Assembly (NCBI GenBank): GCA_913043075.1
Contig: CAJWLI010000051.1
Coordinates: forward strand, 1 to 8,997
Source of the DNA: an uncultured Gammaproteobacteria bacterium
GTDB lineage: Bacteria; Pseudomonadota; Gammaproteobacteria; Pseudomonadales; Azotimanducaceae
Length of the DNA stretch: 8,997 nt
Direction of reading: 5' to 3'
Part shown: piece after piece, positions 1 to 7,047 of the stretch
Position numbering within the stretch: the first letter of the stretch is position 1
Layout of the letters: the number at the start of each line of letters is the position of its first letter
Position numbers and translations under genes: made by a program
The notes under the pieces: model-generated
The model's database searches: none
What the model was told of the DNA's origin: nothing
What the model saw: only the letters and a program-made list of their open reading frames with translations

Positions 1-24
1 CTAAAATTTTGTAAAGAAAACTGA
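1..24 (+). CDS. possible 3' end of an upstream gene (partial)
   Basis: The frame starting at base 1 reads seven codons (LKFCKEN) and ends in TGA at 22-24, two bases before the GTG of rnhB. The tight spacing suggests a cotranscribed upstream gene. In E. coli and relatives rnhB follows lpxB, so lpxB would be the first guess, but seven residues cannot identify it and an open frame this short could be chance. Confidence 0.2.
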   Translation, partial: LKFCKEN

Positions 25-26
25 CC

Positions 27-637
27 GTGATATCAAAAAGAAAGATGATAGCTGGAATAGATGAAGCGGGCAGAGGACCGTTGGCGGGGAGTGTGTGCGC
101 TGCAGCCGTTGTTTTGGATGGTAGTAATGCTATCGACGGATTGCGAGATTCAAAAAAGTTATCCGAACGTAAGAGGATCGATTTGAGCGAGGAGATAAAA
201 AAAAAGCCATTAGCTTTGGCATAGCTTTTTGTCTTCCAGACGAAATAGATAAGTATAATATCCACGTTGCAAGTCTGATGGCAATGGGTCGAGCTTTTGA
301 GTTATTGTCTGTGAAGGTCGATAAAGCTTTTGTAGATGGACGTTTTGCCCCTGACATCGAATGTTCCACTGAGTGTGTGATAGGGGGCGACAACACGATT
401 CAAGAGATCATGGCGGCATCTATCTTAGCAAAATGCGCAAGAGATATTGAGATGAAAAAACTTGCTAAGATCTATCCTCAATACGGGTTTGAGAAAAATA
501 AAGGGTATCCTACAAAGTTTCACAAAGAAGCGCTGGCCGAATATGGGCTCTCGCCAATTCATCGAAGAACATTCGGGCCCTGTAAGACCCTGATTTTAGA
601 TTCCAAAAGAATTGATTTAGATGCATCTTCTCGGTGA
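27..637 (+). CDS. rnhB: Ribonuclease HII, interrupted by a -1 frameshift at an A9G tract
   Basis: RNase HII cuts the RNA strand of RNA-DNA hybrids and starts removal of ribonucleotides misincorporated in DNA. The first frame (27-224, GTG start; ATG at 45 is an alternative) carries MIAGIDEAGRGPLAG with catalytic D12 and E13, then DSKKLS, and stops at TAG 222-224 as a 65-residue product. The rest lies in the -1 frame. Rejoined after AAG 204-206 it continues AISFGIAF...DEID, VDGRF (D104), GGDN (D122), AASILAK, YPQYGF, KGYPT and HRRTFGP to TGA 635-637. The rejoined protein is 203 aa (E. coli 198). The D104-D122 spacing of 18 equals D108-D126 in E. coli, and the alignment across the junction needs no gap. 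Without a shift the product lacks two of four catalytic acids. The stop overlaps the next gene's GTG by 4 nt (GTGA). Whether it is functional depends on how the frame is restored. Confidence 0.93.
190..206 (+). promoter_or_regulatory. candidate -1 frameshift signal in rnhB (AGGAG plus A AAA AAG)
   Basis: Nine A's (197-205) followed by G206 form, in the incoming reading frame, the heptamer A AAA AAG (200-206; codons AAA 201-203, AAG 204-206). This is the same heptamer used for -1 frameshifting in E. coli dnaX. Slipping back one base moves reading exactly into the frame that encodes the rest of RNase HII. A Shine-Dalgarno-like AGGAG lies at 190-194, 5 nt before the heptamer; in dnaX the spacing is about 10 nt. 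Downstream I see only weak 4-5 bp stems (AAAGC 203-207 with GCTTT 213-217; AGCT 212-215 with AGCT 223-226). A9 could also be a site of transcriptional slippage, a simple one-base deletion or a sequencing error. Confidence 0.45.
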
Positions 638-1665
638 GTAAGAAAGCGATGATTGCGTGGGGAAAGAAATTTCTTTTTTTTTGTTTTTTCTTCTTATCCT
701 TAGCAAATCTAATAGGATGCTCAAAAAAAAGTTACTTTGATACTTATGTTGAGCGTTTGGAAAACTTGCTCGGCGAGACTATCCAGAAGCCCAGAAACCT
801 TCCTCCTAGTTCTTTCCCTCGGCAAGTTGTTGCAAATCAAAAAAATTCAGTGACTTCGATTAATCTTTTAGATTTTTTAGCACTTCAACCGTGTAAACTT
901 CAGCTAATAATAGCCCAGCGAAACTCTGCACTCGGAAAAGTCGCTCTTGAGTCGCAGAAATTAATTAACGAGCTTTTATTCCTTAACTTAGCTCAAGAAT
1001 GCTTAGATCGACTAGGACCAAATGATCAGCTCTTAAAAGAAAAAATCCGAGAATCTATATTAAAAAAAAAGGGTGATCTCCCGCTAACCATAGCTCGCGC
1101 GACACTCGGCGGCCCAGAATACAAGCAGATGTGGTCGTCGTCGGTCGGAGGTCTTTTTTTCGATAGCGAAGGCATTCTCGCATTGAACTACATCCGTAAG
1201 AGATCCGAGAATTGGTTAGAGGGGATTTACCACTTCGAGGATCTAGAGCTGGAAGATAATCTTTCGGTATTGAGATCCGCGCCTCTTGCTGAATATATGC
1301 GTCAACTTCTAAGGGTTAACTACTATCTTCAAAAGTTGACCGTTTTAATTCAGGAAGAGCACCGTAGGGAGGGATTTTGCCGGGGTGGTGTAGTTACGAA
1401 CAAAGGGATTATTTTAAGAAATTTAGTAGAGGCGTATTTTACTAAAGCGTCTTTGAACGAAATAAATATTGCAAGCCGAGGATCGAGTGAGTTCTTGTTT
1501 GAGATTCAGGAGCTCAACCAGCTTCTTTTTGATGTTTTAACTGAGAGCTATAAAGATTTTTTTACTGGTCAGTTTTTGGTCTTAAGACAGTCTAAAAAAA
1601 TTCTTAAGGAGCATAGTGCCGTCCTCGAACCAATCGTTTTCGGTTGTGAGAGTTCTATATCTTAG
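634..1665 (+). CDS. DUF3080 family lipoprotein
   Basis: A 343-residue predicted lipoprotein of unknown function. Residues 1-29 form a lipoprotein signal: KK at 11-12, a hydrophobic core LFFCFFFLSLAN and lipobox LIGC with lipidated Cys29; Ser30 at +2 favours the outer membrane in gammaproteobacteria. The mature part matches my memory of the DUF3080 family: YVERL near 38-42, LLDFLALQPC at 78-87, then IAQRNSALGKVALESQKL (93-110) and C123, with further Cys at 249 and 338. It is predicted mostly helical with no catalytic motif I can recognise. The start is GTG inside the rnhB stop (GTGA); ATG at 649 is an alternative that still leaves a signal peptide. The gene contains a T9 run (674-682) and an A9 run (1062-1070), both keeping frame. 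Its 3' end overlaps the convergent asnS by 11 bp. Confidence 0.87.
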   Translation: MSKKAMIAWGKKFLFFCFFFLSLANLIGCSKKSYFDTYVERLENLLGETIQKPRNLPPSSFPRQVVANQKNSVTSINLLDFLALQPCKLQLIIAQRNSALGKVALESQKLINELLFLNLAQECLDRLGPNDQLLKEKIRESILKKKGDLPLTIARATLGGPEYKQMWSSSVGGLFFDSEGILALNYIRKRSENWLEGIYHFEDLELEDNLSVLRSAPLAEYMRQLLRVNYYLQKLTVLIQEEHRREGFCRGGVVTNKGIILRNLVEAYFTKASLNEINIASRGSSEFLFEIQELNQLLFDVLTESYKDFFTGQFLVLRQSKKILKEHSAVLEPIVFGCESSIS

Positions 1666-3058
1666 CGTTCCCGGGGGTTCTAGGAAAGGGAATGCAGTCT
1701 CTTATGTTATCCATCCCAGTAATGTAACTGATTAATCGTTCGAAACCTAAACCAAAACCAGCATGCGGGACGGTCCCATATTTTCTTAAGTCTCTATACC
1801 AAGAGAGCTGGCTTAGAATTCTTTGGCTTTGAATTCGTGAGTCTAAGATATCGAGACGTTCTTCCCTCTGACTTCCGCCGATTATCTCACCAATTCCAGG
1901 AACTAAAACATCCATAGCTGATACAGTCCTTCCATCGTCGTTAAGCCTCATATAGAAAGCCTTTATATCTTTTGGATAATCTGAAACGATTACAGGGCCA
2001 TTTGCATAATTCTCTGTTAAAAATCGCTCGTGTTCCGATTGCAAATCAAGTCCCCACTCAACCGGGAAATGAAAATCTCCTTTGCTTTTTTTGAGAATTT
2101 CTATTGCATCTGTATAAGGGATTTTTTCGAAGTTTTTTTCTAAAACTCCCAAAAGTCTTCCTGTAAGTGCTTTGTCGATTTGTTGGGTAAAGAAATTTAA
2201 ATCTTCCGAACAGTTCTCTAAAACATGTTCGATTATTGCTTTCAATAACGCTTCAGCGAGTGCGGCATTGTCCTCTAGATCTGCAAATGCTATTTCAGGC
2301 TCTATCATCCAGAATTCGGCTAAATGTCTTGATGTGTTTGAGTTTTCAGCCCTAAAGGTCGGACCAAAAGTGTAAACCTTTGACATTGCTAAACAGTAGG
2401 CCTCTGCATTCAATTGCCCAGATACTGTTAAAAAAGCTTCTCTTCCAAAAAAATCCTCAGCATAGTCTGCGTCAAGCGCCGCTATTTTTTTTTGAGTGTG
2501 GTCTAGGGTGCTAACTTTGAATAATTCGCCGGCTCCTTCGCAGTCGCTCGAGGTAATAATCGGTGTATTGACCCAGTGAAAACCATTCTCAAAAAAATAG
2601 TTATGAATTTTATTAGCGACGGAAGATCTTATTCTTGCGATAGCACCAAATGTATTAGTTCTTATTCTCAAGTGCGGCAATCCTCTCAAATATTCAAAGG
2701 TGTGCCTTTTCTTTGCTATTGGGTAATTTTCTGGTTCTTCTATGGCGCCCAGGATTTCTACTTCTTTCGCCTGTATCTCAACATCTTGTCCTTTACCCAT
2801 TGACTCAACGAGTATTCCTGAAACTTTAATCGAGACTCCTGTCGTGATTTTTTCAATCTCGCTATAATTAACTAGTTCCTTAGGCGCGACCACCTGGATG
2901 GATGATACGCTGCTCCCATCGTTTACTTCGATAAAGGTAATGCCCGCCTTCGAGTGTCTGGTGCTTCGTACCCATCCAGTGATGCGAATGTGCTCGTTTA
3001 GGCGATCAGCTTGCGAAGCTCGATCCGTGAGAATTTTTTTGATCTCTGGTGTTTTCAT
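1655..3058 (-). CDS. asnS: Asparaginyl-tRNA synthetase
   Basis: Class IIb aminoacyl-tRNA synthetase that charges tRNA-Asn with asparagine in the cytoplasm. It has 467 residues against 466 in E. coli, so it is full length. Residues about 20-105 are the OB-fold anticodon-binding domain (IRITGWVRSTR). The catalytic core follows: motif 1 region HNYFFENGFHWVNTPIIT (152-169) with CEGAGELF, motif 2 FRAENSNTSRHLAEFWMIEPE-type segment at 235-255, and motif 3 GFGLGFERLISYITG (434-448), ending with the hallmark IPFPRTPGN. The TPIIT/CEGAGE context and the C-terminus distinguish it from AspRS. Start ATG 3056-3058, preceded by GAGATAAG as a weak ribosome-binding site. It lies 32 nt behind the HAD gene on the same strand, so the two may be cotranscribed. 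No hairpin terminator is visible at its convergent end. Confidence 0.98.
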   Translation of the reverse strand: MKTPEIKKILTDRASQADRLNEHIRITGWVRSTRHSKAGITFIEVNDGSSVSSIQVVAPKELVNYSEIEKITTGVSIKVSGILVESMGKGQDVEIQAKEVEILGAIEEPENYPIAKKRHTFEYLRGLPHLRIRTNTFGAIARIRSSVANKIHNYFFENGFHWVNTPIITSSDCEGAGELFKVSTLDHTQKKIAALDADYAEDFFGREAFLTVSGQLNAEAYCLAMSKVYTFGPTFRAENSNTSRHLAEFWMIEPEIAFADLEDNAALAEALLKAIIEHVLENCSEDLNFFTQQIDKALTGRLLGVLEKNFEKIPYTDAIEILKKSKGDFHFPVEWGLDLQSEHERFLTENYANGPVIVSDYPKDIKAFYMRLNDDGRTVSAMDVLVPGIGEIIGGSQREERLDILDSRIQSQRILSQLSWYRDLRKYGTVPHAGFGLGFERLISYITGMDNIRDCIPFPRTPGNAKI

Positions 3059-3090
3059 GTTCTTATCTCAGTAATTATTCCCAATAAGTT

Positions 3091-3651
3091 TTATTCGTTT
3101 ATTAATCTTTTTACGTTGGATAGCACATATTCTGTTGGCTCATATATTGCGTGAAGCTCATTCCATAGTCTGGGAAATAAAAAAGCTGTGCCACCCCGAG
3201 ACTCAAATGCAGAAACGTTAAAGGCCATATCGTCAATTAGTATAGCCTTTTCGTGAGCGAGCCTGTCTTTATGTTTTGTAAAGATATACTCAGAGAAGCT
3301 TGACCCGAAATAGTCTTTAAGCCAATGATGCTTGCCTGATAGGCAGCCGGGAGCTCCAGAGGGAGCACTAAGAAACATAACGTTCCCAAAAGATTTTAGC
3401 TCTGTATATAGGTAGCTAAACCACTCATAGGCTTTTAGCTCCCTCCAAAAATTTTCTGTCTCTAACGCTTTGTCTGTGAAGAATTCGATCGGTTTTTTTT
3501 CGATGGATAGTGTCGGAAATAATTCGCCTGGCTGGGTTGTTTTCCATTTTGAAAAAATCGTCTTAGGGTCATAACCCTGAATTTCTAGAGCACTAGCCAT
3601 GAAGTCTATACAAACACCGTCGAGGTCTAAATATATTTCATAATTTTTCAT
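3091..3651 (-). CDS. HAD-superfamily 5'-nucleotidase-like phosphatase
   Basis: A 186-residue cytoplasmic protein with the four HAD motifs: motif I YLDLDGV with nucleophile D9 and general acid D11; motif II FLSAPS with S95; motif III Lys in SGKHHWLKDYFG (K107 or K112); motif IV AILIDD with D140 and D141. Layout and length resemble the 5'(3')-deoxyribonucleotidase (NT5C-like) group, also common in phage and bacterial genomes as small nucleotide phosphatases. The segment between motifs I and II (residues 15-85) would be the small helical cap. Substrate cannot be read from the sequence; a nucleoside monophosphate is the family-based guess. Start ATG 3649-3651 lacks a clear Shine-Dalgarno. It precedes asnS by 32 nt. 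The 135 bp separating it from the upstream M24 gene contain no hairpin terminator or promoter that I trust. Confidence 0.8.
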   Translation of the reverse strand: MKNYEIYLDLDGVCIDFMASALEIQGYDPKTIFSKWKTTQPGELFPTLSIEKKPIEFFTDKALETENFWRELKAYEWFSYLYTELKSFGNVMFLSAPSGAPGCLSGKHHWLKDYFGSSFSEYIFTKHKDRLAHEKAILIDDMAFNVSAFESRGGTAFLFPRLWNELHAIYEPTEYVLSNVKRLINE

Positions 3652-3786
3652 ATGTTATTTCGCAAAGCCGTAAATTTCTTCGCCAAGTTATGGGAGATCA
3701 TTTCCTCACATTTTAATGCAATCTTTTCTTAGTTGGATCATGAGAATTGCGATTGCGCTTAGAACTAAAGGCCACCCAGTATTACA

Positions 3787-5589
3787 TTAGATTTCTCTAG
3801 TTGATGCTTCCAGCCATTCAAGATCTTCCTTTTTCAAAAATGGCGCGAGCTTCCTTCTGGTAGTTTCGTGGTAAGAGTTAACCCAATAGATCTCTTGCTC
3901 CGAAAGAAGGTTAGGATCAATTAGAGAATGGTCAAAAGGCGCGAAACTAATGGTGTCAAACGAGAGCATCGAATCGAAATTCTCTACAACCACTACCAGG
4001 TTCTCGCACCGAATTCCGTAATCACCCTCCTTATAAAATCCTGGTTCATTTGAAATAACCATGCCAGGAATTAGCTCTTGAGAATGAGCTGATTTGGAAA
4101 TGCTTTGCGGCCCCTCGTGAACTGAAAGAAACGCTCCGACGCCATGACCTGTTCCATGGTCGTAATCAAATCCCTCTCTCCAAAGGTATTGCCGCGCAAG
4201 AACATCTAGATTTGCACCTGTTGTTCCTTTGGGGAAAACAGCCTCCGCAAGAGCGATGTGTCCTTTAAGAACGAGAGTGAACATTTTCTTGTGCTCTTCA
4301 TTAGGGGTTCCAATGGCTATGGTCCTTGTGATGTCTGTAGTTCCGTCTAAGTATTGCGCACCAGAATCAACCAGATAAAGACTGTCCGGTTCTAGTTTCG
4401 ACGGCACACCATTAAGGTAATTATAATGAGCGAGCGCAGCGTTTTCGCCGGTTGCTGAGATCGTGTCGAAAGAGAGGCCTTGGAAGTGTTCTAGATTACT
4501 TCTGTAACTTTCCAGTTCGTCTGCGAGTCTTTTTTCGTCATGATAAATACCTCTTTTTACCTCATTGTCCAACCAACCTAAAAAACGAGTGAGGGCAGCT
4601 CCATCTCTAAGGTGGCATTTTCGTATCCCATTCAATTCTGTTTCGTTCTTTATTGATTTGGCTAAAATTGTCGGGTCTGAACCCTCAACTAAATCTGCAC
4701 CCGCTTTAAGGCAGGTTAATTGGCACCACGCGTTCGACGTTTTAGGGTCTACAGATATTTTACAGTCTTTCTTTCCAAGACGTTGTAAATGCTCTTCTAA
4801 CTCTTCGTTTTTTTTCCATTCAACGCCTTCTCCCACATGGTCGAAAAAGTTCTCGGGCAGTTTTTTTTCGTCTACAAAAATAATAACTTTTCCGTTGCTC
4901 TCTAGTATTGCAAATGAGCGAGCTACAGGAAGTCTAGGCACATCGTTACCACGTATGTTCAAGATCCAAGCAATAGAATCTAGTTGTGTGATCAAAGCGA
5001 AGTCCGCCTTTCTTTCTCTGACCACCTTGGCGGCTGTGTCTCTTTTTGTTCGGCTACTGATACCGGTGAAGAACTCCTCAAGCAGCATGATTTCGTCGCC
5101 GCAAGGCTTTGGACGATCTTTCCAACACAAATCTATCGGGTTTTTATCTAGCTCGACAACCTCGATTTTATTTTGTCCTAGCTCGTGTTCCATCTTTCGG
5201 AACCAATCTAGAGAATGAAGCCTAGTATCAATTCCGACCTTTGAGCCGGTTGCCAGTTTTTCCAAAATCCATTCTGCAGGGGAATCTTTGGTGGCATGTT
5301 TAAACTCAAAAGTGTCTGCTGGGAGTTGTTGACGGACCTGAATTGTATATCTCCCGTCGACAAAAATTGCTGCCGAATTTCTGAGCACGATGCACAACCC
5401 CGCAGACCCCGTGAATCCTGTAAGCCATTTCAGTCTCTCCTCTTCAGGAGGTACATATTCGCCCAGGTGTTCGTCAGATCTCGGAACGACAAAGGCGTCT
5501 AGATCAAGTTCAGCTAGCTTCTCTCTCACCGATACTAGTCTTATTTTAGTTTTGTCAATTTCGGGGTTGGAAAGACCACACACATTCAT
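3787..5589 (-). CDS. Xaa-Pro aminopeptidase, M24B family (XPNPEP1-like three-domain form)
   Basis: A metallopeptidase that removes the N-terminal residue of peptides with proline in second position; probably cytoplasmic, as no signal peptide is seen. The 600 residues match the long, three-domain form rather than the ~440-residue E. coli PepP: two creatinase-like N-terminal domains (about 15-150 and 160-310), the pita-bread catalytic domain (about 320-535) and the C-terminal extension (about 540-600, ending near WLEASTREI). All five metal ligands are present: D408 and D419 in VDSGAQYLDGTTDITRT, H482 in HGTGHGVG, E515 in ISNEPGF and E529 in GIRCEN. The 11, 63 and 14 spacings for D-D, D-H and E-E agree with human XPNPEP1. 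Start ATG 5587-5589 with only a weak GAG upstream. It lies 142 nt behind the TPR gene, so it may have its own promoter. Confidence 0.95.
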   Translation of the reverse strand: MNVCGLSNPEIDKTKIRLVSVREKLAELDLDAFVVPRSDEHLGEYVPPEEERLKWLTGFTGSAGLCIVLRNSAAIFVDGRYTIQVRQQLPADTFEFKHATKDSPAEWILEKLATGSKVGIDTRLHSLDWFRKMEHELGQNKIEVVELDKNPIDLCWKDRPKPCGDEIMLLEEFFTGISSRTKRDTAAKVVRERKADFALITQLDSIAWILNIRGNDVPRLPVARSFAILESNGKVIIFVDEKKLPENFFDHVGEGVEWKKNEELEEHLQRLGKKDCKISVDPKTSNAWCQLTCLKAGADLVEGSDPTILAKSIKNETELNGIRKCHLRDGAALTRFLGWLDNEVKRGIYHDEKRLADELESYRSNLEHFQGLSFDTISATGENAALAHYNYLNGVPSKLEPDSLYLVDSGAQYLDGTTDITRTIAIGTPNEEHKKMFTLVLKGHIALAEAVFPKGTTGANLDVLARQYLWREGFDYDHGTGHGVGAFLSVHEGPQSISKSAHSQELIPGMVISNEPGFYKEGDYGIRCENLVVVVENFDSMLSFDTISFAPFDHSLIDPNLLSEQEIYWVNSYHETTRRKLAPFLKKEDLEWLEASTREI

Positions 5590-5604
5590 TTTTGGATACT
5601 CGAA

Positions 5605-5657
5605 AATATAGTCTCTTTTTGATGAGACTTATGTTCTGTTTTTTAGTTTTTTAGTTT
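5605..5657 (-). promoter_or_regulatory. weak promoter candidate with A-tract repeat upstream of the M24 gene
   Basis: Read on the minus strand, TATATT (5610-5605) is a good -10 element, but no matching -35 lies 16-18 nt upstream (CATAAG is the best). Just beyond it is a direct repeat, GTTTTTTA at 5638-5645 and 5646-5653 on the plus strand plus GTTTAAG, giving A-tracts spaced 8 bp that resemble an UP element. The predicted start would leave only a ~9 nt leader, which lowers confidence. Confidence 0.25.
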
Positions 5658-5731
5658 AAGCCCGAAAGCAAAAAACATCCGTAACCGTTTCACCCATCAT
5701 CTTATCATTTTCTTGGCTAGATCTTTTCTCA

Positions 5732-6304
5732 TTATTTTTGAATATTTCTTGGAGAGGAAATTGCCTTAATCTTTGCCTTAACTCTTAGAGAGCCTGGGTT
5801 GTAACCAAGAGCTCTTTCCAATGCTTTTAGTGCTTCCTTAGTTTTTCTAATTTTCAGTAGGCTGAGGGCTCTGTTGTATTCGACAATATCTTTAGGAACA
5901 CCTCCAAGATCTAGAGCTTTTTGATAATCCAACAATGCTTTTTCGTATTCCTTTAGCCGATGAAATACTGTGCCTCGATTGATATAAATTTTAGATAAAT
6001 CTTTTTTTAACTTTGCCGCCTGGTTGTGATCCTCTAGGGCTTGACGCAGTTCTCCTCCAGCGGCAAGAATAATTCCACGATTTGTGTGAGTTGCTGCGAG
6101 ATCCCGCTTTGAAAGGTTGTCATGTCTGATTGCATTAGAGCAAACTCTGGCATCTAACAAAGATGACGGGTTCCCGCTAGCTATGAAACATTGCGTCGCA
6201 TTTGCTGATCCAAAAGAGGTCTTGCTTTGCGCAAAACTCCAGGCTGAGCACAGTGCTAAAGCTATGAGGAAAAGACTTTTATACGTATTTCTTGAAATTA
6301 ACAT
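5732..6304 (-). CDS. Secreted TPR-repeat protein
   Basis: A 190-residue exported protein with tetratricopeptide repeats, a scaffold for protein-protein contacts, presumably in the periplasm. The N-terminus MLISRNTYKSLFLIALALCS followed by AWSFA|QS is a typical signal peptide; Cys20 is not in a proper lipobox. Two Cys (39, 55) follow, possibly a disulfide, then three TPR units: about 68-103 (THTNRGIILAAGGELRQALED), 104-137 (YINRGTVFHRLKEYEKALLD) and 138-171 (VEYNRALSLLKIRKTKEALK). I place the start at ATG 6302-6304: AAAGGA lies 7 nt upstream and a signal peptide begins directly. An in-frame start 36 nt further up would add 12 residues that overlap the preceding gene and spoil the signal peptide. 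It sits 11 nt after the metallophosphoesterase stop, whose TAA touches this ribosome-binding site, so the genes are surely cotranscribed. Partner unknown. Confidence 0.85.
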   Translation of the reverse strand: MLISRNTYKSLFLIALALCSAWSFAQSKTSFGSANATQCFIASGNPSSLLDARVCSNAIRHDNLSKRDLAATHTNRGIILAAGGELRQALEDHNQAAKLKKDLSKIYINRGTVFHRLKEYEKALLDYQKALDLGGVPKDIVEYNRALSLLKIRKTKEALKALERALGYNPGSLRVKAKIKAISSPRNIQK

Positions 6305-6315
6305 CGTTCGGTCCT

Positions 6316-7047
6316 TTAAAACAGCGTTACAGGGTCCCACTTCCCATTGAAAGACTCGGTGTTTTCCCAGATGGTGTAGTTTTCTCCATAAAGGTTTTGT
6401 GATTTGCTTAGCTGTAAATTTGATCCTTCGAACAAGAACCCAAAAATCATATTTTCGTCGAAATCAATCATTGTGCATCCCGGGGAGAAGTCCCCACTGA
6501 TAGTTCCTGCGTTGATTAATATCAGCTTTTTAAAGTGAACCATCGTGCGGAAATGAATATGTCCGTTAATCACATAATCGAATTTTTCTTCCCCTATTAT
6601 TTGGTCTAGCTCGTTACTTTTTATTGGCTGAAGTCGATCTGTTCCTGGCCAGACCTTCTTCAGATCGTTTTTACCAACGCCGTGACATAAAAGAACTCTT
6701 ATTCCGCCGAACATAAATTTTTCTTGCAATGGTAAAATGCTCAAATAATCAAGCGTAGACTTAGACAAATCGTGTATTTTGTGAGCGTTCTTCACATGGC
6801 GAGCTTTGTTCTCGATTATCCATCTGTCGTGGTTGCCTCTGACCGTAACAACATCGAAAGCCTTGAGTAATTCGACGCTTCGATTAGGGCATCCAGGGCC
6901 ATCAATAATATCTCCAGTGCAAACTATCTTCTTGCAACCCTGGTTAGCAAGATAACTTAAACAGTTTTCAAGACGCACATCTTCTGCGTGCACATCTCCA
7001 ATTATACCCAACCTACGAGCTTCTTTTTTAACCACTTCCTGCGCCAC
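6316..7047 (-). CDS. Calcineurin-like metallophosphoesterase
   Basis: A 243-residue cytoplasmic phosphoesterase with the complete metal-binding set: GDVH (D18, H20), GDIIDG (D46), GNHD (N72, H73, D74), CHG (H122) and GHIH (H163, H165). These bind two metal ions and hydrolyse phosphomono- or diesters. The compact order and small size resemble YfcE/Metallophos_2-type enzymes, but the substrate cannot be read from the sequence. Residues about 190-243 form a C-terminal part with no motif I recognise. The start is GTG 7045-7047, 20 nt inside the end of the Lon-domain gene; TTG at codon 13 is a poor alternative, being very close to the first motif. There is no good ribosome-binding site at the GTG, so translation is likely coupled to the upstream gene. 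The stop codon abuts the ribosome-binding site of the TPR gene. Confidence 0.9.
   Translation of the reverse strand: MAQEVVKKEARRLGIIGDVHAEDVRLENCLSYLANQGCKKIVCTGDIIDGPGCPNRSVELLKAFDVVTVRGNHDRWIIENKARHVKNAHKIHDLSKSTLDYLSILPLQEKFMFGGIRVLLCHGVGKNDLKKVWPGTDRLQPIKSNELDQIIGEEKFDYVINGHIHFRTMVHFKKLILINAGTISGDFSPGCTMIDFDENMIFGFLFEGSNLQLSKSQNLYGENYTIWENTESFNGKWDPVTLF

Noticed and set aside
130..396. 88-codon minus-strand open frame opposite rnhB
   Set aside because: It lies wholly opposite conserved RNase HII sequence, resembles nothing, and is a shadow frame.
27..637. Plain pseudogene call for rnhB
   Set aside because: Only one frame break exists, all motifs on both sides are intact, and the break sits on a slippery tract, so a coding call with a frameshift is more informative.
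2172..2803. Plus-strand open frames opposite asnS
   Set aside because: They are opposite the conserved catalytic and linker regions of AsnRS and have no family resemblance.
4565..5611. Plus-strand open frames opposite the M24 gene, up to 217 codons
   Set aside because: The sequence is serine-rich and low in complexity, as expected for antisense frames of a conserved gene; the M24 protein fully explains the region.
5640..5760. Minus-strand frame running past the TPR gene end with protein-like composition (ends GETVTDVFCFRA)
   Set aside because: It has no suitable start, overlaps the TPR gene end in another frame and matches no family; also a 10-codon MRKDLAKKMIR frame at the TAATG overlap lacks a ribosome-binding site of its own and is likely chance.
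6305..6340. Upstream start for the TPR gene adding 12 residues
   Set aside because: It would overlap the metallophosphoesterase gene and put a charged tail before the signal peptide, while ATG 6304 has AAAGGA at ideal spacing.
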